DNA of 64,000 nt from Podospora pseudoanserina (Eukaryota > Ascomycota > Sordariomycetes > Sordariales > Podosporaceae), in NCBI RefSeq assembly GCF_035222485.1, contig NW_026946671.1, positions 2,046,001-2,110,000 of the forward strand, given 5' to 3'. This document shows positions 22,227-34,964 of this stretch, one piece after another. The stretch's first letter is position 1. Every line of letters begins with the position of its first letter. Made by a program: the position numbers and the translations under genes. The notes beneath the pieces were generated by a model. It had not been told where the DNA came from. It saw only the letters and a program-made list of their open reading frames with translations, and made no database searches.

Positions 22227-24260
22227 TGTGGGTTGATGTCATTGATGTGTGGCTCGAACGTTTGTCATCGATCGCGAATCGAAGTTGTATTTCCAGAAAC
22301 GAAGAAGTGTTGTCCGGGGCCGAGAAGATATGCCGCTGGATAGGTAGTTTAAGAAGAAAAACAGATGGTCTGGCTGGAGGTCAGTCAGTCTTTAAAGAAA
22401 AAGATTGTCCAGGCTGGTGAAAGGGCTGTCTTGAATGGTACACCGGCCGGTAACACATACGTCGGTTGAGCAGTGCTTCCGCAACAAGGTCCGAGGGGTG
22501 ATGCAATTTGATGCCGCTTCCGGGCACGTTGTCGACGATATATATACACACCACCCAGGAAAGCATCGGCTTGCGAATGAAGCAATTCCAAAAGCTCACC
22601 GAACCTGGTTTGTGCACATGGGCCAACGAAAAGATCACGAGTAGTTTCTCACGGGTCTGCGAGCACGCGGCGCAACAATGAGCGGGCCTGGAAAAATTCA
22701 GAAGAAACACTCGGCTGGGTTGATTAGCAGGGGAATCGTGTGGTCATTGTGGGTTGGTTGTACAGAACCACCAGACAACCACTATGGAGTTACGGACAGC
22801 GAAACCGACTCCAAGTGCGTGCAGGATTGCTGGTTGCATAATGGACCCAAGCTAGTTTCACACGGACATCTTGGTCATCATCATGGTCGCACACACGCGG
22901 CAAGATGGAGGGGGAGGGGTTCATGAGGCTATGTATATTTTGGACCCGAGGGCTTGGTTCATCAGACCGATCCCGGCCCATAAAATAAATACTTGCCCCT
23001 GAAGAAGCAGAGCCTCTCTTGTGATTGGCATTAGCTCTGCTGGGCTTGCGGTTTCTAGTTAGCTTGCTTACTCCGACGCCCCGGAAAAAGGACAGCTAAC
23101 GAATACGACAGGCATGTCCACCAACAGCCACGGCCGTCACATCTGCCAGTGTCTCACAAACTCCTCCCTATCACTAGCAGAACATCACGACGTCGAAAGT
23201 CGGATAATTCCTATCTGGGACGTGTTGAGTTAAGGTGGCCACTAACGCCATGTTACCTAGTCAGGGGTCGATAGTAAGCTGCTGAGACGCTGTTGGCACA
23301 TAGTCTCGCTCCCATCTGATCCACCTTCCTGCTTGGACATGCTATTCCCGGTTTCTTCTGAAAAAATATCAAGAAAAAGCAGTGGCTAATTTCCTAACCC
23401 TTGGGGCAATGAATGACGTGCTACACAGGCCCGCCTGGCTACTAGCACACGAGCTCAGCTGCCCTGGACTTCCTTAGCTTGCGTTTGGCGCCACTTTTCT
23501 TTGCAACAGATGAGACATCTAGAAGTGAGTGGCACCTCCAGCTATCAAGGTACCTGTATACCTGACCCTTGGTCTGTCAGGTGCATGTTGCAAGCTGACT
23601 AGTATTGAAGCTTGGATAGTTACACTAGATAGCCTGGAGTACCGAAAGTAGGTCATCTTGGCGAAGCCCTTGCTGAGCCTCGCCTGTCACACAACATAGA
23701 AAAAATATAGGCGTGCTCGGTACATGCCTACCTATGATCTGATTCCAAGCAGGAAGTGACTATGTGCGTCTGATTGCATATAATAGTTTCACTATACCTT
23801 GAATTGCCGTGACCGAATGTGCGAAGCGACATGGTCAGGAGACCCCCAACGATTCGCACTGGCCATCTGGGATCCTCTTGTTTTGTTTATGGTCGATGGG
23901 TGGAGATTAAAAAGGCCCACCTATCGCGCTCCCACGACTCAGGCTGGGACACAGACGCACACTTGCAGTTCTACAAAGACAACCCGGCCAATTATCGTGG
24001 TATAAGTGTAGGTGGCTGGCACTAGTTCCAGAAGGATGTGCAAGTTCTGACGTATCGGCGCGCATGTATTTCCAACCGGGCCGCGCGCAGCTAGCCGTTC
24101 AACCGACAACAGTGTTAGTTGGTTTCTGTTCCCGGCCGATCGTTCGAAGATGTATCTTGAAGACACATCACGGCAACCCTCCATAGGTATACATGGTCCC
24201 CAGGCCTTTCGAGCGTAACCTATCACCTGAGCTTTGATCACTAAACAGGAACTAGAGTTA
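22227..24260. other. Gene-poor stretch upstream of the synthase
   Basis: About 2 kb. The first 400 bp are the likely leader and promoter of the GT55 gene (TATA at 22538-22546). The rest holds short overlapping frames only. No repeat or RNA gene was recognised. Confidence 0.4.
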
Positions 24261-24303
24261 ACGTATATTATAAGCGAGTGACCCATATAAGCGAGTGACC
24301 CAC
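24261..24303 (+). repeat. Left 43-bp terminal inverted repeat
   Basis: Starts ACGTATATTATAAGCG directly after the target TA and ends GTGACCCAC. It is identical to the reverse complement of 26080-26122; the match breaks at the next base. Confidence 0.95.
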
Positions 24304-24344
24304 CTCCCACCACACCCTGACAAACCATCCTCAATTGCACCACA

Positions 24345-26024
24345 TCAACACAAGGAATTAACTATAATTACATTAGAAACAGCTGAATCAGATGCTTCTG
24401 CAGCCTCCTGGCAAGTGCGCGCATTATGGCCAGGCTTACCGCATACACCACAGCACCGAACCTTCGTACGAGCCCCCCCTGCATTACTACTATCCGGCTG
24501 CGTTTTTTGCATTCCCTCTCCATCCACGGCCTTTTAATCCAGTAGATCCTGTGCCTCTTATACAGTAAGTGACCCTCCAAGCCTCACACGTATTTTTTTG
24601 GCTCTCCGGCGCTTACTTAGTGCCTCATTAGCCTTACGGAGCAAAGAGACCTCTGCACGAAGGAGAGCCACCTGGTGCATTATAGCCGTTATACCCTTAG
24701 TAAGCTGGTCTACCGTAGCTAGTATTAAAGTTGGGGAGCTATTTTAATAGTTAGTAATGCGAGTCTTAATAAGCGTTAATTGTGAATTGGCTTCTCGAGG
24801 GTTGTATAGTGTCTGGGAGACCCAAGGTTATGTAGTGCCGGGCCGTGAGTTTGGAGGTATTAGCGTATAAAGCTTTATATTTAGCTTAGAAAGTACCCTC
24901 TCTGGATCGTACGGTATAAGGCTAGCACCCGCAAAGCTACCCTATATATTCTTCTTTATTATAGAGGCGAAGAAGGCCTCGCGGAAGGCATAGAAGAACT
25001 CGAGCTTACTTATATAGTTAATATATATACGCATTAAATCCTCGATCTGGCGACCGTACGCCTATTTTAGCGGCCCAAAGCAGCCAACATCGAGTGGCTA
25101 GAGGAGGTAGGAGGAGTGTAAAGGTATATAGAGCATAATAATGTTATTCTATTAATAGTAGCGCTCGAATTCGGTCGAGTAGTAGCTTTCGTGGCTATCG
25201 AGGATTAGTAACCGGTATTTACCCTTTATACGGGACGCTATATAATAATCGAAGTACTTAATCTAATTTAGGCCTATCGGATTAGTAGTCTAACTATTAT
25301 CGGTAGTTGCGATACGCCAGGTAAACGGTAAATTACACTCGGTATACTAGTTAGCGAGGTAGTATTACGCGGCTAAAATAATAAAGGGAGGGATAGCCCG
25401 GCCGAGGGCATTAACTTCCTAAATTACCGTTACTTATTCGCGGTTATTAAGCTAGGCTAGTTTTACTTTACTAAAGCCGTCCGAGGTTATAACTACTATA
25501 CCCGCGAAAATAATACCTATTATAAACCTAGTCTCGTCGAAATTATAGATATCGTTATTTATAATACTGTATTTGGCCTTAGTATTCCGTACGAGCGTAA
25601 ACTATTCGGTAATAACCTTTGGATCCTCGCACTTGGCCCTCTAGTAATCGTATTTACGCGTAAAACGCGTACGGAGCTATAGTTAGCGTTTAACGAAGTT
25701 ATATACCCAGAGCTTACTAATAGGGTGCGCGTCGCGTACGCGTAGCAGTTAGTTAGCTATATCTTCCACACCACGTAATTTTAGTAGAAAAGCTCGCGCA
25801 TATAGCTCAATAACGTATTAAACAATAGTATCCTCTTTAAATTAAGTAAGCTTTTTCGATTTAGGCGTAGTATCGCGTCGTGCAGGCCGGCCAACGCGCC
25901 GACGCCCTAGAGTCTTACGATCGATTTTATAGATCTTAGCTGCGGCTCGTTCGCTTAAATTCTTATCGTTTTGAAGCGCTTAGAGGGCTAAAATTATATA
26001 GGCTTCATTTGAATTAGAAGGCAT
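24345..26024 (-). pseudogene. Pot2/Fot1-like DDE transposase, inactivated by RIP
   Basis: Reading from the ATG at 26024 the remains begin MPSNSNEAYIILAL, the standard start of fungal pogo transposases, followed by a helix-turn-helix region ending in GRPARRDTTPKSKK. The span of 1680 bp equals about 560 codons, in line with the 535 aa of Pot2. The C-terminus near 24345-24527 still carries the zinc-knuckle motif CGVCGKPGHNARTC. Glutamine codons have turned to stops (CAA to TAA), for example one 15 codons after the start, and many more stops follow. This pattern is what RIP produces. Not functional. Confidence 0.9.
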
Positions 26025-26079
26025 CTTGGATGGTTAAGGAAATTGTTGTTGAGTGCGAAGGTGTTATATCACGAAGGAA

Positions 26080-26122
26080 GTGGGTCACTCGCTTATATGG
26101 GTCACTCGCTTATAATATACGT
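26080..26122 (-). repeat. Right 43-bp terminal inverted repeat
   Basis: Mirror of the left end, running GTGGGTCACTCGC to TATACGT, followed directly by the TA target copy at 26123-26124. Confidence 0.95.
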
Positions 26123-26124
26123 TA

Positions 26125-29100
26125 TACGTTAGCTAGTTATCACATAGCTGCCCATTATGCTTGCTTACAATCGTACCTTGGCCGTAACAACAGGAGAGAA
26201 GGCAAGAGGCCATATCTTTCTGATGTCGTTACAAGTCAACAGCCAACGAGATGGCGTCTTTTCACGTGCACTGGCTGGTATGCCGGTTGGGCACATAATC
26301 ACTATCAGCCCCCGAAAGACCCGAAAAGCAGCGCTGTTCGGGCAAGCTCTAGGCTCCAAGATTGGTCGGCAGCAACAGCGCCCCAAATCTGCATTTACCG
26401 TCGGCATTTCTTGGCCATCCCCTCGTTATCTCACATAGCGCGGTAGTTCTCGTCACATTTGTTGCCCGAGCTGCCGGAACCGCAAGCGGGTCTTTCCCCC
26501 CACACGAACTGCAGTGAGCAGTCCTTATCACACCCGACTCTCCACACCTCCGCAAGACGTACCAGACTCTACTATGTACGGTAGGTGATTTTGGGCTTTG
26601 CGAGAGCGAAGAGAGCCGACGTGGTGCGCTACCCACCTAACCCAGAAGGTCTTTTCATGGCGGGAAGCTCAGTTAGGAAAACCCGTGTGCTGACATCTCC
26701 CGAATTCGTCAGACCATTTCGTCACAACTAGAGAAATGACAGCGAGGGACATGGCTGCCGAGTCCGAGATCTGCGATGGCTGAGGTGAGGCAAACACGAT
26801 GCCTGGATAAGGTACCTTACTGTTGGTGATGCACGAAAACAATCCCGCATTTGAGCCTTCAAGACCTTTCGAGAAAGTTTAGCAAGCCTTGTTTCTCGAC
26901 CCTACACCCCTGAATCGGAAGACTTTCTGCGCAGACTGCAGCCCATCACATTGTACACACACGGTGGCACATGAGTGCACACGTGTCGTTGGATCGAATC
27001 GGCACATGCACGCACATACGCACTGACAGTCTTCGCTACCAGTCCACATGGAGGTCTGGTGTCTCAGTCTGTTCTTGGCTGGGACATTTCCTGAGGAATT
27101 GCGAGCTGGGAATGACGCCACCAAATGTCCCGTTGTTTCCGCGCCATTCACCGTCGACTTGACCTCTATTACTGGATTGGCCGCCAGGTGAAGACATTGG
27201 CAAGACATTCATTCCCTTGGTGTCCTGAAGGAACAAAATGTGCCGATATCATTCATCCCGATCAGCATCGGCAACCACTAATCTTGTACGAAAGAAATCG
27301 GGTTCAGGAAGATGATTCGACAATATCTTCCACACGTCCGGACGTATCGCATATTCCTGCGCCCGGTTGTGGGCAAGCCTTCAACAACTTGCTCACCGAC
27401 TTGACCGGTGGCCAGTCACCGTCGCACAGGTCACGACATCACAGATCCAAAGAGTGTCCTTGAATGGTCGACTAATACAAACCAAGGCGTCTGTTCTTGC
27501 GCGGTGTATTATATCGTTCCCGAGATATTGACTCCCTGGAGACGTAGCGCAGTAGAATGTTGTTGGGGGTCATTGACTCGAGTCTGATATCGGCATGGAA
27601 TACCTAGTACCAAGCAGTGAAATCCAATGGTGGCTTCCGGCCTCGCTATCTATTTCCTGACCTTGAAATTCTCTACTAGGCAACTAGGTACCTTATCATG
27701 CACATGATTGTGTGGTCAGGTTGGAGCCCAGGGAAATGCATATCGAAGCGAGAGATTGGACCTTCACAGTAACAGATAGATTGATTTCAAAGTATAGAAG
27801 TACCTACTGTACCTAATCTTCGATATGAATCGGGCCTTAAAACGTATGCTAAACTCTGAAGCTCTTACAGGTCTGAAAGAGGTCTGGAAAAAGTCTGTAA
27901 CAGCCAGGCTCACTGTCAACTGCCCGCTTGAAGGTGACTGTACGCCAAAGATAAGGACCTCGAACTAGCGAGAAAATAATTAAGCGTTCCTATGCTGAGT
28001 GGCCCACCCTCCTTCTTAATAAGAACCAAGTGGACAGGTGATTGGAGTGCTGGGATTATGCTAAGGATTTGATGTCCAGGGCCGAGTAGTGGTAGCATTC
28101 ATGACAAGCTATTCTGGCACCATCGTGGCCGAATGTGGTTCAATTCTTAAGTTGCTGATTCAGAACCAAGTCTCTCCGCTATTCAATATAACGTAAGTAC
28201 TATGTACAAACAAATATGGAGTAGGTAGGTATCTTTATCATTCTTGATGTTGCTCTGCATTTCTTCTCGTCTATGTGCACCAGGACACTACCGGCCCTTG
28301 AGGTCTTCAAAATAAAGCCAATACCACCCTCGCAGCCAGCCCTACTTTGAATCCCTTTCAGGGCGTCCGGTATTCTTTAGTGTAATTGTAGTGCTGTCTT
28401 CCTTTCTTACCTACCTTTCTTTGCTCAGACAAGCTCGCCCAAGATCTCACATGGTCTTGACAGGTACCGCCAGCATTAATTCAGCAACACCACATCGCAA
28501 AGAGTGTAAATAAACCATCCATCATGTTGCTTCATCACTCTTTCCTCAGGTTATTTCGCGGCTGCCTAGAAATTCTCCAACCACCCTCATCAGCAGAAAG
28601 CTCTTCAACGCCCCTGATAACCGAGCGGCCCCAACCACACCCTCAATCCAGGACTCAATGTAGCCAAGTGGCTGGCTATCACCGCAACTCAACCAAGAGT
28701 CCAAACGAGCTCTTATCCGTCCCTCCATGGATGACCTCAGCGCTATTGATGGTGTCAAAATCCTTTCCCGAAGTCGGAACACAGCGTCACAGATCCGCTA
28801 CCCTTCCGTCGGTTTCCGACAACATTTTGTCGAAAAGGGTGCAGTGCCTTAGGCAGAGTTATGCGGTCTGTGTGTTATCAGATGTGATACTGGCTGCATA
28901 CCCGTCATCCTTTCTTGTAGTTCTGATGCCATTTCACTCTGATCCATCATCGGGAGTGTGACCCTCTACCGGTGTTCCCTGCAGCGGCCAACAGAAACAG
29001 TTGGGATAGTGCAGCCGAAAATCTTGAGCTTTTCGTAGACAAGGTTGCTATCAATAAGGAAAGTTCTAAATATGCAGGGGCTTTCTGACAGGTACCTGTC

Positions 29101-30950
29101 TTGATTGACACATGCAACGGTGTGCAACATGACCTTGACTGGCAAAATGAATCCCTCCAAGGTACCCGAAGAAACCCCGAAAAGCTACCGAGTACATCAA
29201 GTGACCGATAAACTCGCACGCCACTCGAGTACGCATGTATTGCAGGTAAGGAGACACAAAAGCACGGCATTGAGAAAGGCTCGCGGGCAAGGGAAGCTCC
29301 CAACAACACTACAAAAGCCACGGGTCGCGGCGTTGTGTTTATGAGTCATCACCAGCAGGATCAGAAACCAGCGACCGAAACACGAAGCAGGTAAAAGTCC
29401 TATGAGATAGAGACTCGGCTTGTCGTTTATGTATACAGACCTCAAGGTACTTGAATGGCTCTGATTATCTTTTATCATTCGAAGTACCTTTTGAGAGCTA
29501 CATAAGGTACCGTCTCTTCTTTTCACCAATTGTCGAGGAGGTACATATAGCCACACTGAGGAAGCCCTGATTAGAAGAAGGAATCTGAAGTTGAAGAAGC
29601 AAAAATACAAAATTATACAGACACAGCACCTCCATCCAAAGGACTGAGCGTAAATAAAATAACCCGACACCGCACTCACCTGGGTATTTTCCTCATTAAT
29701 TCGCAGAAAATACCCGATTCAGGCCATACAGTCTTCACACCTTGAGCCTTCCAGTTAAGGTGGTACTCGAGCCTCACACTGAAGGGACCAACAAGTTCTG
29801 ATTCTCCTAAAATAGGAGGGCATTGACATGATTCTGAACCGATGCGCTACCTGGAATGAGAATACCAAGACTAGCGTTAACACCGAACTGTTACTCCCGA
29901 GGTGTTCAAGCTCCCAAGTCACAGCACACCAGCGTGTTTCTATTTTGGGATATCGTAAGTGTAATCTGGGTGCTGCAGGCGCGAGACTTTCGAAACTCAA
30001 CTTGATATAAAAGCAGAAGCTGAATGTTGTTCGATACCGTACCTAGGGAGTGTTGAACCTGAACCATCAGCAAGGCTGAGGATCGGCGCATTGGAAGACG
30101 ATGCTTCCGGCGTTAAGAACTGTCAAGAGAATCTGCATCACAAACCATCAGTGGAGTGTTGACCGCCATACTGTAGTGACACATCACCTGCCCAAATAGC
30201 GATGCCGCTAGAACAGTTCAGGCATGAAATAGAAAAAAGCTCTCAGGGAAAGGGGTAATGCCCAGAAGTTGAGAAACGGCGCACTGTCCAAATGACACGT
30301 CGAGGAACACCCGGGCCACGCCCGGCCGGAGCAGCACAGCACGCGACCGCCGATGCCATCGGTCATTTCGGCAGCGCCGTTGCGGGCGCGCCCACTCACC
30401 GGCGACATGTTTCCACGTGAACCTATGCATGATGCACAGTCCTTTCGCTTCCCTCACGCTGCATCCACCCTGTAACAAATCCTCACAAAAACCGGAAGCA
30501 ATTTCGCCGGTTTTTTTGGTTCCCTATCCCTTTTTGACACAAAAAGTTACCCGCCAGTTTGGTTCACCACATTTTAACCCAGAACATCATGTTTCAAAAA
30601 ACCCCTCCCCCCTTGCTAGCCCAAGAGATCAGCAGGAACGGTACCATACTCGCAAGCTTTGCAGATTTAGGTTTAGCTCCCTCACTCTCCCAAAGTCTTG
30701 GTGACCTTTTGTCTTCTCCGAGCCGTCAGACATGCAGTAAAAACAGAAAACAAAACCCCCCAAAAAAGGCGGGGTGGGGGTAGGTGTTTGCGGCTGACCA
30801 ACAGGGACGATTCCGTTTTGCTTGGTCCCTTGAGACAGAACAAGACCAACAAACATGCCATGCCAGTTGGGAGGTGTACACTAAGACAGTTCTAGAAGTA
30901 AGCGGTGAAAGCGTGATAGGCAATACCTACCAATAGGCATTCTATTTATT
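26125..30950. other. Gene-poor stretch of 4.8 kb
   Basis: No gene could be supported. The best open frame is 28524-28961 (145 codons), with a plausible ATG context but no motif; a minus-strand frame of 78 codons overlaps it. Composition is ordinary up to about 30.9 kb, then drops sharply in GC. Short TAGGTACC-type simple motifs are scattered through it. Confidence 0.4.
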
Positions 30951-31750
30951 GTTTTGGCAGTTAAGTTAAGAGGGCCTACAGTGCTATTACTCTATCAAGT
31001 ACTTGCGCGAAATATCTGTATAAACTTTATATGTATAACATCTGTTTGTTACTGAGATTTTGCTTTAAAAGTTTACTAAAATAGTTAATTTAATTTGAAA
31101 TAAAATAAAAATTAATTGGAAATTATTTTTATATAAATTATTTTAAGATAATTAGAAAGCGTTAAAAATAGTGTATATTAAGTAGCAAGTATATATATAT
31201 ATATATATATAACCCTAGAAATATTACACTATATCTATAAATATATTAAAAATGCTATAATTAGAATTCTTTGATTATTCTCATAATATTAATAGTTTCC
31301 GACTACGGTAATTTTTCAACTTAATAATATTTAACTATTAAACTATAAGAATATATTATTTTAAGCTAGCGTTATATACAAAGTATATTTGTAACTATTA
31401 TCAAATTAGTAACTGAAACTAATAAAGTTATAATAATACTTTCATTATTTAATTTTATATTAATAGTACATAGATTTATTTTTTCGAATTTTATATTTTA
31501 AACTAAAAAAATATACTTAATATTTAAATGTTAAGAGTTACTAGTAGCTTATATATAGATCTTAACAGAAAAAAATTTAAAAATATTTAAATTTTATTAA
31601 ATAAAAATCCCTAAAAGTCTGCGGCTTTAATCTACTATTTTTAAGCTTTTGAACTACTTCTAAAATTCTTCGTGGATTATTTATACCCTTGCTTGCTTCA
31701 AAATTACATTGGAGTTTAACAAGGTTTTATATATAGATTTTGTGTAAGTG
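30951..31750. repeat. AT-rich, RIP-like block
   Basis: About 800 bp of very low GC with few CpA/TpG and many TpA dinucleotides, including a pure (TA)n run at about 31191-31211. No open frame, no clear inverted or direct repeats at the edges. It is most likely a heavily RIP-mutated fragment of an old repeat whose family can no longer be read. Confidence 0.7.
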
Positions 31751-32510
31751 CCCAGTCGCGCAACTGCTCTGTCAGTCTACCTAGAGCACAAGCATTAGCT
31801 AGCTGAGCCTAGTTTAGTGTAGCAAAAAAGTTCCAGAACCCAAGAAAACAAGACAAAGTTACGACTGGGCTGAGGAGGGCCTTTTTGGCACGAGCTTGTT
31901 GCCTTCTGGGGAGATCAGGACGTCTTGGCCGATGACGGCACGGTCAGAGCGACAACACATCCTCGCCAGGCTCTCGACTTGTGTGGACAGAGTAAATGAT
32001 CAAGTATTCTATTTCGCCCATGAGAGAAGCAGGGATCATCCTCTGCTTTCTCATGTCTGCTTAATGGACCTCTCCCAGCTCTTGCCCCGACAATAACTAT
32101 CTCTTTCGAGATTGGTGATGCCGCCGGCCATGTCCCCTCCCATCTTGCTAGCGGCATGATATAAACAAAGCCAAACGAAGATTAACAAAAAAAGGGGAAT
32201 ATGTGAAAAAGCCAAAAACCCGAAAATGTTTTGCCCAACACCGCCGCTTGCCTTTTGCCGCAAATGGATAATATTATACACACATCTCCACCGGCCCCCA
32301 TATAACAGCCCTGTTCATATGTAACCACCGACGACGTTAAAAACAAGACGTGAAAAAGGAAATGGTTGTCAGGTCATGACACAGGCGTGGGCAGGAAAAT
32401 CATCTCCTTCCAACGGTGGCACCTCCACCGCTCCCAAAACAGAAATAGGCAGCAAAACGCAGAACCGAGGTATCCAAGCGACGACACAAAGGAAAATCCC
32501 CCATCCAGGG
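31751..32510. other. 3' flank of the Clr5-ankyrin gene
   Basis: About 760 bp; expected to hold the 3' UTR of the minus-strand gene ending at 32511. No other feature seen. Confidence 0.35.
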
Positions 32511-34964
32511 TCAACAACTGCTCAGAACTGACGTCTGGAAAGTCAAGTTCATGCCCTCTGGGCCTGCCTCTCCTCCTATGGGGCCACCTCCTGCACCCAA
32601 AGGACTTGGAGCCCGTTTCCTGCCCCTTCCTGAGCCAGATCTTCTTCCCATCAAGCCATCCAACAGCCGGCCGTGATCTGCCCAGCCAAACGATGTCCCG
32701 CCTCCTCCATGGCCATGACAATGTCCGTGGTCGTGTCCCTCCAAGCCGTAGTACAGCCCGTGATGCTTGGTGCTGCTCGTTAATAAATGCAAACCCTTGC
32801 ACTGATTTGCAACGCCCTGTTTGACAAGGTTCTGGATTGACCTCTCACTCCCATCAAAAACATTGGCATAGGGGAAGATGATGCTCCTCTCGCTGACGAG
32901 TTTGCTCTGATCAAAGGCCCCTTGCTCCAGCAACAACACGGCGCAACGGAGATAGCGAGCTTCCATGTGGATGTCGGATCGGACATCGGTTCTCTGGATG
33001 GCGTATTTGACCAGCTGGAGAGGAGTGTTGCCGCAGTTGTTGAACACGTTAACATTGGCACCTTTTCCACAAAGGAACTGGACGGCGGTCACAATGCCGA
33101 ACTCGGATGCGTAGTGGAGTGCTGTGTTGCCCTCTGTATCCCGTTTCGCAAGGAAGGCGTGAAGTTCAAAGTCTGGCGCCTTCGAGGCCGTCTCGAATAT
33201 GGACTCTAGTTTCTTGTTCAAGTCTGTGTCGGCAAAACCCGTTCTTCCCGCAGCAGCCCGGCGCAAAAGCTTCATAATCGGTGATCTACGGACGTGCTGG
33301 GCTGAACTATCGTTGGGGTCATTCATAGTCATGACTTCTTGGTGGTGGTGGGGTAGCGAGTAGAGACTGTCGGATCCGCAAGTCGAGTTGTCGCCCGTCG
33401 ATGGGGCCTTTGAGTCGGAGAATTCGGGGAGGTACCGACGAATGAACTCGACTTCGTCGCCAAATATTCTGGCTAATTTAGGGGCCGTCCTCTCCAGATT
33501 CCGCCTCACGCTGTGCCATAGCCTCTCTCCATCTGCCGCCTTGCTGGCAACCAAAAACCGAGCAGCACCGTGTCCAACTTCGCGAAATACGTAATACAAT
33601 GTTTCGATCGGGAACTCCTCCTTGGCGACAATGTGGTGCAGGAATGTGTGCTTCTCGCCGTCTCGAAGACAAAAGTCAAATCCCCTGGACCGCAAGACAC
33701 GTATGAGGTTCAGGAAAGACACCGGTCTAAGTCTGGGTTGGCTTGGTGGAGCGTAGACATGAAGAAATGTTTCTCCCCGTTGGTTGACCATCTGAAGATC
33801 GTCCGTATGCCTAATGATCAGTAGCAATAGCGAAACACGCGCACCCCACCGCGCAGCCACATGAAGTAGCGAGTTGCCATACTTGTCCACCATGTTAGCC
33901 TCTTCATCTGTTACCGAGAAGTTGGTAAACGCCGAGTTCTCGGTTGCTTGTGCGTCAATGGCCCTTGATAACCGCTCGTGAACACACACGGCGCCTGTCC
34001 TGTCCTCGTCATTGTAATAATTAGAACAGCACATGTCAAGCAGGGCCTTGTTGAGTTCTTCCGTGGTTGGGTTTACTGTCGAGTATTTCGGCTTGAAGAG
34101 ACCGTTGGTGGCCTTGGTTCCCTTGAACGGCTTGCGGGGCTTGTCTTGAAGTGAGGCCAGAAACTCCTCCCGTGTCATCTTGCTCAGCGCTGTGTTGGCC
34201 CCCATGTTGTTCAGGTTGATGCGCCTCGACGACGCTGAAGAGGACGAGCGGGCCAGACTCGATATGCCTGACGAGATGCTGGAAAGAACCGATGCCCATG
34301 ATCTTCGTTTGGCCGATGGCGTGAGTGACGATGCGCGTGACGGCGACTTGTCTCGCATGTAGGTATCGGAGGTGTCTGGGGAGTCGGCTGAGCTGGCGCT
34401 GGCAATCGCCAACGGCGATGAGTCGGGCGAGTCGGACTGTTTGATGGTGACGCTGGTATCCGAGCCCTCGGCGTAAAACCCGGTCTGCGCGTCAGAGAAC
34501 ACTGAGGCAGTCATGGGATCGGGAAAGCTGCGTGATCGCGCTGCTTCTAGCCGTTGGCGGGCCCTCCTGTTCCTCATCCGCCGCTCCTCCCGAACCGACC
34601 TCAGGAAACGAACTCTGACGAGCATGGTGGTCATGTCTCTGGGCCTCCAATCATCGATTCGGCGATCTGGTAGCAAGTTTTTGAGGTGCTTGTGAGTGTT
34701 GCGCTGCCTGTGACACAGTCATGTCTTGTTAGCCACACCTTGGCCGCCATGCATGTCATGGATAGGGGGTGCGCACCTGGGATCAAACGTGCCATCTTTG
34801 AGGCGCTCAAGGATGCGAACGAGTGGTAATTTTTCGCTTTGTGTACAGACATAGAGGCGCAACAATTTCTTTTGCTTTTCGACCGGCCATGGCTTTTCGC
34901 GGCGCCCTCGTCGGATGGCCGGTTTCCCATTGCTGCTGCCAGCAGCCGTCTTGACGTCGGCCAT
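32511..34964 (-). CDS. Clr5-domain and ankyrin-repeat protein
   Basis: Predicted 794 aa from exons 34964-34777 and 34707-32511 (69-bp intron, GTGCGC donor, CACAG acceptor). Splicing joins FDP with RQRNTHKHLKNLLP and so completes an N-terminal Clr5-type domain (REKPWPVEKQKKLLRLYV at about residues 22-39), the fungal helix-turn-helix-like module named after fission yeast Clr5, which acts in heterochromatin silencing. A basic stretch, a long Ser-rich disordered region (about 120-240) and ankyrin repeats follow: YGNSLLHVAARWGA, RGETFLHVYA, and further on EGNTALHYASEFG and CGNTPLQLVK. The tail is His/Gly-rich (HDHGHCHGHGGGG). Probably nuclear, with ankyrin repeats for protein binding. Such proteins are numerous in Sordariomycetes and mostly unstudied. 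Confidence 0.85.

Larger units (their letters stand above)
24261..26122 (-). mobile_element. Pot2/Fot1-like (pogo superfamily) DNA transposon
   Basis: 1862 bp. The ends are perfect 43-bp inverted repeats (24261-24303 and 26080-26122), each containing a 17-bp unit (TATAAGCGAGTGACCCA) twice in tandem, and the insertion is flanked by a TA target duplication (24259-24260 and 26123-26124). Pot2 of Magnaporthe is known for nearly the same length, 43-bp terminal repeats and a 16-bp direct repeat inside them, so the family call is strong. The transposase frame lies on the minus strand. The interior from about 24.6 to 26.0 kb is TpA-rich and CpA-poor, while both ends look untouched. The intact repeats suggest it could still be moved by a transposase supplied from elsewhere (inference). 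Confidence 0.93.

Noticed and set aside
28524-28961. 145-codon plus-strand frame with a fair ATG context
   Set aside because: No motif, no family-like pattern, opposite-strand frame over the same DNA, and it lies in a gene-free repeat-rich stretch.
30951-31750. hAT-like ends around the second AT-rich block
   Set aside because: CAGTG- and CAGTT-like strings occur near the borders but do not pair, and no 8-bp flanking duplication was found.
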